Program-made: the position numbers and the translations under genes | Part shown: positions 34,401 to 41,706 of the stretch, piece by piece | Position numbering within the stretch: the first letter of the stretch is position 1 | Layout: every line of letters begins with the position of its first letter | The notes under the pieces: generated by a model | The model's input: the letters and a program-made list of their open reading frames with translations, nothing else | What the model was told of the DNA's origin: nothing | Databases searched by the model: none | Virus record (IMG/VR): IMGVR_UViG_3300025141_000133 | Coordinates: 1 to 53,222 of that record | Source: a virus | Direction: 5' to 3' (one strand) | DNA: 53,222 bases

Positions 34401-37400
34401 TTCGCTTTCCAAAAAGCGTCTTAAGGGTGCTAGCAGGAACTTGAATTTCAGGTGATGGACTCTGATCAGTATATCTCATGAATCCTTTAAGAACAGCTCC
34501 ATCCTTAGGAATGCCAGCGTCCTTCGCCATAGCATTGAAGACATCATCACGTACTAAAAATACACCGTCAAGATGTGCGTCATAAGATTTGTTAAGCATA
34601 TCTTTTAAAATTTCTCTGTTCCATGACATTTTACCAAGCTTACCAGGAATAGCGTTAACGATAGCTAATCTAAATCCGTCTTTCATATCAGGAATATGTT
34701 GATACATAAGAGGATCCATAGTTGGCTCACCAGAATCAATAATTTGCATCCTTTGATTAAGTGTAATAGGGTCAGTAATAAATTGTCCTTCTCCTGATGT
34801 ATTATATTTAATTATGTCTTTTAGTGGCATACCACCATTCATTCTTTCTATAACTGCAGCAGTTGAATAGACAGACTGTGCATATATCTCTTCTGATTCC
34901 CTGTTCTCTATTTTCTTTCCTTTCTCTCTACCGTGGTTTATCATTATCCTAAATTTAGCAAGACCTTTATTGTACTGTGATCTTGCATTGTTGACAACAT
35001 TAGGATCGCTTATTTCCTCTATGAATGCGCGTGCCCAAGCAACAGCATTCTCAGGTTCAATCTGATGCGGAATAAAAATCATACGATTCTTATCTTTTAC
35101 ACCACTTAAGTATGTATAGCCACTTTTATGCTCTGAAAGAAAGATATTAGCTAAAGGATATCTCTTTTCTACTGTTGTAAAACCGCCTCTTTCAGTGGCT
35201 TCTTTACGGTTAACAATGAAATCGAATCCATCAAACTCCATGTCAAATAATTTTTCAACACTATAACGACGTTTAGGTGTCCCGTTACGGTTCCTTCCTA
35301 CAGTATCTACCCATTCTGCGTATTCTACTACTTTTCTAATTGATTTCTTAACACCTTCAGCTAACGGTAGCATCTCAAGGAATGATTGTGGCCGATCTCG
35401 TACTATTATATGAGCTTTTTGGCTCATATCTCCTCTGTCCTTTGTGTCTAGGAGAGTAAAATAACTTTGTGTTTCCCTCAGACTAGTCCTACGCCTGTTA
35501 AAGTACCGTCTTATACCATTCCATTCTTGGCTACCCTCTTCAAATGAAACTTCCCAACTACTTTTAAGATCATCCATAAACTTAAAAAAGTCTATGTTTT
35601 GTGTGATGTCTTGCGTTCTTTTATCCATCCATAACTGTATAGATTTCCTAGAACTTGTGGGATTAGCTTTCTGAATTGTACTTATTGTAGTTTCTAAAGA
35701 GTTATCAAATATATAAGAGTTTGTGTCATGATCCTCCACAGTATCTTTTATTTCTCTATTTTTTGTTTGTAAAGAGGTTTCAGCTGGTCTGTCTTCTGGT
35801 GATGTTACTTGCTCAGATGAAGCTAATTCTGGTTTAGCTTTATCAGGCTTGTTTATTAATTCAAATTGAAATTGCCATCTATTCTTATTCTGTTGGTATC
35901 CGCTTTTATCCCAACCTTCTAATTTTGACCATTCTTTAGGAGTAATATCACTTACTTTATAAGGAGCTTTAGTAACTCTGACAGTCACAGCTTTCTTAGA
36001 GTTTTTATCGTAAAAATCAAGTATATCGCCTACTTTTAAATTTTTAACATCTGATAAGTTTCTAGTAGTAGCAGTTCTATCTCCAGATAGAATTAAATCC
36101 ATAGTAGATTTCCCACTAAATTCTGGTCGCATCTTTCTACCGCCAGTACCATCCTTAAAATGCATTGGCATGGAGGGGGCGTCTCTGTGGAGGATAGATA
36201 TGGGGGCTGGAGCTTCTGCAGATATAGAAATAGCATCACGAAGAACACTTTTCATATTCGCTATTGCATCTGGATCATTAGCAATAGCACGATTACCAGC
36301 CACATTAAGAGTCTTAATATTATTTTCTTTTAACCAGCTAGATAATTCTTCTACAGTTGGATTAGCAATATAAGGTTTACCAATCTCAAGGGATTGATTC
36401 TTAGTAAGTTTTGAACCAGGAGAAGTTTCTTTACCAAACAAGACAGTACCATCAGAATCTTTTATATTTTGTATTGTACGTTTACGATAAACCTTAGGAT
36501 CAGCTTCGCCTTCTACCAACCCATATTCCTTTAATAATTTAGGCTTCTTTCCCTTAGAAGTTTGAAATCCAGGAGGAGCAGTACCACCTGTCTCCAATCC
36601 TATCTCTTTACCTACTTCAAGACCTATCTGATCTGCCCCAATCTGGCCCCCAGAAATAATCTTAGTTACACCTGCAGGTTTGACTTCAGCTGGAGTAGCT
36701 GCTGCTGCTTCTTCTTTTTCTACAACACGATTAATCTCTTCAACCCCTTTGCGCCATTTTGCAACTACTTCTTTAGGAGTTTTCTCTTTAATTTCTCTGG
36801 TATTATAATACTCTTCAGCGCTTTCTTTACCTTCGGTTCGTAATGTATATTCATACATTTCTAACATTTTCTTTATACTATGAACATTTATTCCTCTTTG
36901 AGCCCTTGAGTATCCCCAACTTGCAGGGTAGTCTATAAACTCATTCCGTATTGGCTCAGGCAATTCAGCAAGTTCAGCGGGAGACATAGTCTGTATTTTT
37001 TGGTTTAGATCAGCAAATTCTTGTGCTAATTTTTGAGCTTTAGGGTTATTTTTGACTGTTGGATGATCAGAGTTCCAGTTTATTTGCCGAATATCACTGT
37101 AACCAATATCTAATTCTAATGTCTCGGCATTTAATCGAGCAATCTCATCTATTATTTCTTGATTTTTTACGGATGGTTTTTTAGGAGATGGTGGAGGTTC
37201 AATTAATTCTCCTGTTTTAATGTCTCTTATATCGCCTTCAGCTGTTGCTACTACTCCTTCTTCTCCAATAGCTTTGAGATGTTCATAAGGATGCCAGCCA
37301 GTTTCCATATTATCATACCGTACAACCCAGCCCACTGCTGTTTCTCTTATCCTTTGAACTTGTGTGCCCTCCATCTCTTTTATCCCTTCAGGAAGGTCAA

Positions 37401-38700
37401 CTAAAATTGCGTTAGGGTTAAATTCAGGTGCATCAGGTATAAATTTTTGTTTTATGAAGCTCTCTTTCTTTTTTCCTTCAACGTCAACAATAACTTTATA
37501 GCCTTTTTGGGTTTTCTTGATGATTTCTGCTTTCTTGCCTGAATGTATTCCACCTATTACATCTACTATAGCTCCTTGAGGTACAATCCCTAGACTCTCA
37601 AACTCTTGTAGAAATGCCTCAGTCATATCAGCACGGTTTTCACTGGCCTTTAGAATTTCTTGTCTAGTTCCTTCTGGGAGATCTGACCAGCCAGTCATCT
37701 TAGTAGGATCTTGCCAATCTTCTCGGGACATAAAGTTTGGGTTCTCAGGATCGTTCATTATTTTGGCTGCGTGTACCTTTTCTGCTGGTACAGCATGAGC
37801 ACCAAACCATGCACCTAATAGATATTCATAAACCTGTAGCTCTGTGGCATCTCCTCTCATTGTTGAGGGTAATCCTGTAAAAGCAGCACCTGCCATACCT
37901 CTTACTACTTTCTCTGCTGTTACTACAACTTGTGGATCTGTATCCTTTAGAAGTTTTCCAAGTTTAACATAGTTGCCTATGCCACCAAACACAGCACCCA
38001 TTTGAGCACCGCCTATAAATCCTTCCATCATAGCATCAGTACCCTGTTGCCAGTTAGAAACTGCTGAAGCTGCAGCAAGATGAAACCCACCACCTACGAT
38101 AGCCCTGCCAGCCGTTCCTTCACGTAAAAACTTAACAGCTTTGAGTGCTTCTACGTTTCCTAGTAGCTTACCGACGCCTTTAGTGGCTACGTCAGCAGCT
38201 ATCATAGGTACAGATGGTATCTTTACACCCCATTTACTAGGTCTGACCTTTAGGACATCTTTTATAGCGCCAGGAATCTTGGTCTTACCTAAAGTTGCTT
38301 CAGCTAGACTTAATGTTTTAGCACTTTTAGCAGCCTTAGTAGCAAGAGAAGCCCCGCCCATAGCTGTTCTACCCAATAAACCTAGACCAGGTATAAAACC
38401 TACAAAGCCAAGTAAATGACCTATATTACGTGATATTGCTTCTGCTGTGTTTCGGGGATCGTCACCAGTATGGATTGTAGTAAGGCCAGAAGCAAAACCA
38501 GAAAGTGCCTGACCAACCGTATTAAAAAGGTTAAAGTCAGCACCATCAGGGTCTTGTTCTATATTTACACCGAGATTTTGAGCTCGTTGTTGGAGTGCTT
38601 CGACTTGTTCCTGAGTAAACCAATCAGGATGTTCTCGATAGAGACGACTATCGTGTAAAAGTTGCTTCTCTAAGAGTTCTTGTTGATAAGAAGATAACAT
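28468..38700 (-). CDS. Giant polyvalent virion protein with predicted two-barrel RNA polymerase domain
   Basis: A 3410-aa frame, last in the late block. N-terminus (1-330): hydrophobic, Gly/Ala-rich internal-virion-like region, related in plan to the 272-aa protein upstream. ~370-420: KOW-like (AIVDVIGGIHSGKKAEII). ~678-830: SLOG of the cpYpsA type (ISGGQIGADQIGLEVG at 682, later TLNVAGNRAI). ~857-970: ASCH-like (MDLILSGDRTATTR). ~1690-1900: RNA-polymerase-like: KPVVGHSG (K1698), R1796-V-P1798, LLHP, then D1835-L-D1837-I-D1839-K, matching the RxP...LHP...DxDGD plan of beta' and the DFDID form of crAss/YonO enzymes. The C-terminal ~1200 residues are charged, helical and unrecognised. Probably packaged and ejected with DNA to transcribe early genes. 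The RNAP call is by motif only. Confidence 0.8.
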   Translation of the reverse strand: MLSSYQQELLEKQLLHDSRLYREHPDWFTQEQVEALQQRAQNLGVNIEQDPDGADFNLFNTVGQALSGFASGLTTIHTGDDPRNTAEAISRNIGHLLGFVGFIPGLGLLGRTAMGGASLATKAAKSAKTLSLAEATLGKTKIPGAIKDVLKVRPSKWGVKIPSVPMIAADVATKGVGKLLGNVEALKAVKFLREGTAGRAIVGGGFHLAAASAVSNWQQGTDAMMEGFIGGAQMGAVFGGIGNYVKLGKLLKDTDPQVVVTAEKVVRGMAGAAFTGLPSTMRGDATELQVYEYLLGAWFGAHAVPAEKVHAAKIMNDPENPNFMSREDWQDPTKMTGWSDLPEGTRQEILKASENRADMTEAFLQEFESLGIVPQGAIVDVIGGIHSGKKAEIIKKTQKGYKVIVDVEGKKKESFIKQKFIPDAPEFNPNAILVDLPEGIKEMEGTQVQRIRETAVGWVVRYDNMETGWHPYEHLKAIGEEGVVATAEGDIRDIKTGELIEPPPSPKKPSVKNQEIIDEIARLNAETLELDIGYSDIRQINWNSDHPTVKNNPKAQKLAQEFADLNQKIQTMSPAELAELPEPIRNEFIDYPASWGYSRAQRGINVHSIKKMLEMYEYTLRTEGKESAEEYYNTREIKEKTPKEVVAKWRKGVEEINRVVEKEEAAAATPAEVKPAGVTKIISGGQIGADQIGLEVGKEIGLETGGTAPPGFQTSKGKKPKLLKEYGLVEGEADPKVYRKRTIQNIKDSDGTVLFGKETSPGSKLTKNQSLEIGKPYIANPTVEELSSWLKENNIKTLNVAGNRAIANDPDAIANMKSVLRDAISISAEAPAPISILHRDAPSMPMHFKDGTGGRKMRPEFSGKSTMDLILSGDRTATTRNLSDVKNLKVGDILDFYDKNSKKAVTVRVTKAPYKVSDITPKEWSKLEGWDKSGYQQNKNRWQFQFELINKPDKAKPELASSEQVTSPEDRPAETSLQTKNREIKDTVEDHDTNSYIFDNSLETTISTIQKANPTSSRKSIQLWMDKRTQDITQNIDFFKFMDDLKSSWEVSFEEGSQEWNGIRRYFNRRRTSLRETQSYFTLLDTKDRGDMSQKAHIIVRDRPQSFLEMLPLAEGVKKSIRKVVEYAEWVDTVGRNRNGTPKRRYSVEKLFDMEFDGFDFIVNRKEATERGGFTTVEKRYPLANIFLSEHKSGYTYLSGVKDKNRMIFIPHQIEPENAVAWARAFIEEISDPNVVNNARSQYNKGLAKFRIMINHGREKGKKIENRESEEIYAQSVYSTAAVIERMNGGMPLKDIIKYNTSGEGQFITDPITLNQRMQIIDSGEPTMDPLMYQHIPDMKDGFRLAIVNAIPGKLGKMSWNREILKDMLNKSYDAHLDGVFLVRDDVFNAMAKDAGIPKDGAVLKGFMRYTDQSPSPEIQVPASTLKTLFGKRRGLILGKYAYFSAGKEASTELQSKNMHGYIFDTATKQLGRRSKYDINLNEKGELDFYTENTKVIDPNPEIYTIPHSGLTISPGNYEHVRRATSNVQIVKQLLGNANNSQIDKKVVAEAVEKVLLPAVAGDPEVNAKWDKYIKTGEEKHIKEFLEAEGEILEERFEKVSLDRIIDLVDGVTVSDSPLYRKFWKMLLHAQGKPITNRTEELDNNTFEESELDTDIIRRADIMLGEAGALSAPIINFKLVRFTTDRILAKYATRRIVKPVVGHSGTAIGVPYDPWLQKDINLRPGEFYLNNKWKNFVTNYTIVKADGIRANLTLDQLLSRRTELKNKLRRVPTKDRKAIKTDIESVNEALELAIIRVPSDSVSGTRILKFMGFTGRKGAGILLHPEDMGYLGGMDLDIDKVHIYQNLPKSLKESIKKQSKEWHKGKKFLKPVTRELEEIFSEEGNLDLDMAKTPFGMLDPLTRFYISHNARKGNKLLGLANNLKRRIHMLQDITEGKEKRIPFTIPRGQWKRSKNIRAAAKKNISVEYPKGELYIVLKPNKDGGKKLRLYARAIQNMAADAAKYTGIINPEKLTEILFKAAFDKIEIVTPDGKRVANVLENEKSVGLIRGTIYRGMEELNKAVSGWDYTKKRSLTLSEKSDLANSYLGYGQAEGAIESKGIKRDLLSPLDEYRATAIRNVRHDPDPSKWLSEKEIVKAGKVLEEIVHGTSEEAIYFREKVLSKLQFKVATARGEDPIEYLKNIKDLDKKRDYYSKTLAALTSVRRVFKANKAFLDSGGTTEELTEIFKTADKLLTQYAQRMLDINKKKRERTVERKAPVINEINALIRSYVETIGEATGKRAFFEYFIGTMSGSTYSDNLRSFGFESPVVPRPIIEGWLNDYHKLATKLGEPITSEEVAVFMGKKPSKDPKVQRIMKEVEKEVTGDKAEASADEMSKKMWEGIEDYSWVDVKTRDKRIVNETREVKRLRKELRWIFQKHPTLLHNISKSFPGITSLRGTFGIPIPGAGVLPGAATIEDVKVFINYWRGLHGRNFLLDMAKDDPGYALKWFHFYFFPDTISQKHLAYNLNWFARKNVPVRAADGKVYKKDVAIPIAHYGRMVDMGIKSNLWFSNTTDRWAKRVNDEFEFLFLLEKDAPDLVNIAIAYRERALASKHNEPQYEKYAKEADELYEIYKDKIYNFPSEGKKKGRVTKTGKEIIEIINRKITKLNTNMKDQWIKGEYDYDEWVAPYRDKSGNIKFSEIIKREISDVLFQGKEADLKKVGLENLLRLSNEYAVSRMTINGVRIKDMHPDKRANIMSRYLDETIHPRTNKPKGKFAFKGVGEIEVEHYWPHRDHIKKIKDQYIEARIEKAKAEGKSATALAKLRVSLETTAMRAQLDDGGALHPMAEFIMTEGMTEKDVERIGLFRRPSHALSRARHGHVIPSWAKDMDAYRTYINQIIKANYNLMFTLSGHRIMEDFSETAKTTFKPDQVKQWARFGRLHLRDILGYKSSMPENWIADRNFPVKNTLYYLLSDQHVKKKMDKIATKWFGGKGWVRKNEDGTLNEDDLSYKLNLFSNLEAKWELMTLLTHTKTMANNFWGGSLNTLISTGFRHWKSAGSLDFLNSNIPMKKGDPESRDWDYYTAFTQRHGAIESFLRSELKANPALRSKRGANFINDLIARVNKDGTEISRASVFEIGNKHGFTKAWIEKSAWFMKFMEQKLRRRAFLAHYINAMEVLSANKVAFERDDPWLIEMAMKGVEGTQYLYNNAARPAFSRTSLGRVYSRFQLWAWNSLKFRKDIYKGAKLYDYQPGTPEFDRFKRMGLADLFMFSMATAFPLTMFESTLPPPWNYVQDMSDLLFGNEHERDRAFFGTLPKPIAPLQAVSPPIARHILGPLGALLKNDWGRFADYHVWTWFPFGRIARDIKGTLEYPSMLVEKATGVPIHRISKELIKRREEPALAPTGIIQYHRGSEEDILSEESLGEAK

Positions 38701-38722
38701 ACTAAGTGTGACACCTAATATG

Positions 38723-39541
38723 TTATGGAATCATCGGTAATAAGCCAAGTAATCCAAGTCCAGCTTTTTCCTCTGGAGTTCCACCCATTATACTAGGAAC
38801 AGCTGCTAGTCCACTTAGTTGCCAGCCCGAATAAGGTATTGTAGAGGTAACTGGCCCTTGTCCTAGTGTAACACCAGGTCTTCTTACAGGCATCATAAAC
38901 CCACCTATTGCACCTTGTATACCACTTCCTATTGGAGCAAAGATATCTCCTTCTCCTATTTGTTCCAGTGCTTGCTGACTACCAAACATACCTGCACTTA
39001 CCATAGCACGTCTTGTTCTATCACCACGTTCAAGCAACCATTTAGCTGCTTTCTGAGCATTTTCATGTGTTGCTGCGTCATTCAGTGCCTTTGCTACTGA
39101 ACCAGTAGTAGTGTCAGCACCCTTCTTAGCCATCTTAGATATCGTTTTAGCAAGAGTTCCTTCAGCTTTCAACAAGCTTTTACCTGCTGCCAGTGATGAC
39201 AAACCTTTCATTCCTGATGTTGCTAGCTTCTTACCAACTGCAAATGGGCCTGTCATTAAACCCGCAAGGCTACCACCCCAACCTATATATTTTTCAAATT
39301 CGGTAAGTGGTTGTGTCATCATAGAGTCAGGAAATAATCCAAATGTCATTGTGTCAGCAAGATTAGAGAAGAATACTTTAGCTGCCCTAGTTGTGCTGAA
39401 CTCTGGCTGAAATTGTATTCCTGCAGCTGCTGCTGCTGTTGCTATTGATGCTATCTCTTCATCTGTATAGGCACCTGGGTCATTTTTATAGGAACGTATA
39501 ATGAGTGACAGCGTCTCGTGTTCGCTTAGTTTTTTAATCAT
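38723..39541 (-). CDS. Internal/ejection virion protein, 272 aa
   Basis: Hydrophobic, Gly/Ala-rich protein directly before the giant gene (22-base gap). Its first ~120 residues share a plan with the giant's N-terminus: Y-x-x-DP-x-x-(Y/F)T-x-E-(E/Q), a GI-(Q/E)-(F/Q) strand, then a hydrophobic segment ending in a (G)-P-x-G region. I infer that the two are paralogous parts of an internal core, probably forming or entering a DNA-ejection conduit through the membrane. AAAGGAAAAC precedes the ATG. Confidence 0.65.
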   Translation of the reverse strand: MIKKLSEHETLSLIIRSYKNDPGAYTDEEIASIATAAAAAGIQFQPEFSTTRAAKVFFSNLADTMTFGLFPDSMMTQPLTEFEKYIGWGGSLAGLMTGPFAVGKKLATSGMKGLSSLAAGKSLLKAEGTLAKTISKMAKKGADTTTGSVAKALNDAATHENAQKAAKWLLERGDRTRRAMVSAGMFGSQQALEQIGEGDIFAPIGSGIQGAIGGFMMPVRRPGVTLGQGPVTSTIPYSGWQLSGLAAVPSIMGGTPEEKAGLGLLGLLPMIP

Positions 39542-39573
39542 GTTAGTTTTCCTTTGTTATTTTCTTGTTAATT

Positions 39574-40773
39574 TTAACTTGACCTCCTAGCTGCTCTTAT
39601 CGATTCGAGAGGATAAGGATTATTCATGTAAGGTGGTAGGTTGTTTCTAAGCTTACTCTTATGATACTTTCCGTTATTTATATATATATCAAAATATTGA
39701 TCAAAATTCACTTTGGTATTCTCGTCATATTCTGTGACTACATCCACAAATTCCCAGCTACGTCCATCATCCCAAGCTATTTCGCCAAATTCTGTTCTAT
39801 CCGCGTCATAGCTACTTATGTGTTGAGTTTGAGGATCAAAAAAGTAAATTTTACCTTTCTTAAGTTTACCCGATCCCTGCTGCTTATCCTGTCCTATTCG
39901 TTTAATTCGTATTAATCCTCTTGTCGTTCCCTCGGACATCAGGTTATTTGAGATTGTCTGTGGATCAGTAGAAACCCCTGCACCTTGTGTGTTTGTAGCA
40001 GACGGATTTATGTTTGCAGCACCAGGTAGCGGAGCGAAGTAATTATTAGTGTTGGTGCTAGCGTAGGGATTCTGGTTTGGATCTGTTTGAAAACCAGGGG
40101 GAATTGGTGCATTTTCACTCAGAAATCTATTTCTTTCGTATTCATCTCGATCCTCAATTAGATTATCTATATCGTCTATTGAAGTTAAACCTGCTTTGGT
40201 TTTTATAATGAAATCCATCATAGTATTTACACCACCAGGGATCATTGTGCGTATATTTGTAACTGGATCAGTATAGTAAAATAAGTTGCTATGTTGAGGA
40301 TCTCCCATACTATCCACTATAAAATCCTCATACTGTATATTTTTGAGTCTTCTTGCACCTTGGTGGCTGCGGAATTGATCCGTATATTTAACGAGGTTAG
40401 CTATAAGATTTTCCTTCGCTGCGGCTTGTGCATTTTGAGTCTTCAGAGTGTTTACGTCTGTTAAAGTTCGCAACTCCATGTCCGACACCACCCGTTTTTT
40501 ATATTTTGCATCTTCCTTAAGTCCTTCAGCAGATGCCTGATCTGCGAATGTACCTTCGTCATGCGCCTTTTGATTACGGATTTCTTGCCTATTCGCAATA
40601 TCAGCATCTTTCTGCTGAGCGAATGTACCTTCTTCATGCTCATCTCGAAGACGTGCTTCTGCGGTTTCATACAGCTTTAAACGATCTCTTTCTAGAAGAT
40701 GCTCTAGAACACTAAGTTTTGCCTCCTCTTTTTCTCGCATTCCTCGATTAAAATCAAATTTATAATTACCCAT
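39574..40773 (-). CDS. Internal virion / tail-core protein, 399 aa
   Basis: The N-terminal ~150 residues form a very charged coiled coil with a repeated element, DEHEEGTFAQQKDADIANRQ, then a second HDEGTFADQASAEGL. The middle is Asn/Pro-rich and the end is a short beta domain. Size, composition and position between the tail proteins and the giant protein fit an internal core protein. No enzymatic motif. AGGAGAAC precedes the ATG. Confidence 0.6.
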   Translation of the reverse strand: MGNYKFDFNRGMREKEEAKLSVLEHLLERDRLKLYETAEARLRDEHEEGTFAQQKDADIANRQEIRNQKAHDEGTFADQASAEGLKEDAKYKKRVVSDMELRTLTDVNTLKTQNAQAAAKENLIANLVKYTDQFRSHQGARRLKNIQYEDFIVDSMGDPQHSNLFYYTDPVTNIRTMIPGGVNTMMDFIIKTKAGLTSIDDIDNLIEDRDEYERNRFLSENAPIPPGFQTDPNQNPYASTNTNNYFAPLPGAANINPSATNTQGAGVSTDPQTISNNLMSEGTTRGLIRIKRIGQDKQQGSGKLKKGKIYFFDPQTQHISSYDADRTEFGEIAWDDGRSWEFVDVVTEYDENTKVNFDQYFDIYINNGKYHKSKLRNNLPPYMNNPYPLESIRAARRSS

Positions 40774-40847
40774 TTTTATTGTTCTCCTGTAAAATCATTA
40801 ATCCACCGTATTCCAGTCATCGTACGCAAAAAATATTAGCCATCCTT

Positions 40848-41456
40848 TTATGAATAAAGATCTCCCCCAACCCCTAGAGGCACACCATCATCATCAATCT
40901 GAGTGCCGCCTGAACCGAACATTGAGCCTATAAGACTGCCCGCCGACGATATAAGTTTCCCAGGCATGCCACCAGTAGCGAAGTTAAAAGCGCCTTCAGC
41001 GAGCCCTGCTTGCAGTCCTGCTCTTTCTGTAGCAAGATCACCAGCAATACCACTAGCGCTTATTCCCTGGCCTGTAAATGCACTTGCCGAATTCATTAAA
41101 TTTGTACCCATACCTATACCTTGAGTATACATATTTTCCAAGCCAGTACGTGTTTGCTCACCTATACTACTCTTATTCTGAAATTGTTTTCTAAGGGCAG
41201 CAGCTATACCACCGCTTTCGCCAGTCATTGCCATTTGATTTCCTATTTGGTTAGCACCAAAAGCCATCGAATCTCTTAACTCTCGGTTTAGTCTTGCCCC
41301 ATACTGAGAATAAAAAGGATCTGAAAAGTCTAATAGCCCCTGTCCTTTGTCAAAGATGTTTTGACCTTTATCCATTAAACCACTAGACTGTCTATTTAGT
41401 ATACCTTGTTGGTTTTTTAAGGTATCTAAGCCCATTATTTTTGTTAACGCAGACAT
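40848..41456 (-). CDS. Internal virion protein, T7 gp14-like in style
   Basis: 202 aa, Gly/Ala/Ser-rich with moderately hydrophobic stretches (GGMPGKLISSAGSLIGSMFG) and a mid-helix segment (GARLNRELRDSMAFGANQ). Such small, membrane-active proteins sit in podovirus cores and help DNA cross the envelope. The role is inferred from composition and from lying between nozzle and core genes; homology to T7 gp14 is not shown. Confidence 0.55.
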   Translation of the reverse strand: MSALTKIMGLDTLKNQQGILNRQSSGLMDKGQNIFDKGQGLLDFSDPFYSQYGARLNRELRDSMAFGANQIGNQMAMTGESGGIAAALRKQFQNKSSIGEQTRTGLENMYTQGIGMGTNLMNSASAFTGQGISASGIAGDLATERAGLQAGLAEGAFNFATGGMPGKLISSAGSLIGSMFGSGGTQIDDDGVPLGVGGDLYS

Positions 41457-41457
41457 A

Positions 41458-41706
41458 TTAACTCTCCTTTAGTGTTAAATTAACTCCAGCCCATCCTTCT
41501 TTAGTACGAGCTTCTATCTCATGACCACCAGAACTCTTCTTAACAACTTTTATATCTCCTGGCTTACCTGATGAACTTTTATCTGCATCCGTGCTAATCT
41601 TATTCACAGACTGTATAATATTATTAATATCATCATAAATTTGTTTTACTATTCTATTCATAGAAGGATCTTCTACATTTGGCATTCTTTTATTAGAAAG
41701 ACTCAT
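41458..41706 (-). CDS. Small virion protein with KPGDIKVVKK...GW motif
   Basis: 82 aa: a helical N-terminus, then GKPGDIKVVKKSSGGHEIEA and TKEGWAGVNLTL. This GDIRVVK...KTxEGW tail is a recurring small domain in phage structural proteins. It overlaps the next upstream gene (41703) by 4 bases and abuts the next downstream gene. Confidence 0.65.
   Translation of the reverse strand: MSLSNKRMPNVEDPSMNRIVKQIYDDINNIIQSVNKISTDADKSSSGKPGDIKVVKKSSGGHEIEARTKEGWAGVNLTLKES

Noticed and set aside
28468-38700. N4-like T7-type virion RNA polymerase
   Set aside because: Size and place fit, but I see no T7-type motifs; the visible pattern is the two-barrel DxDxD type.
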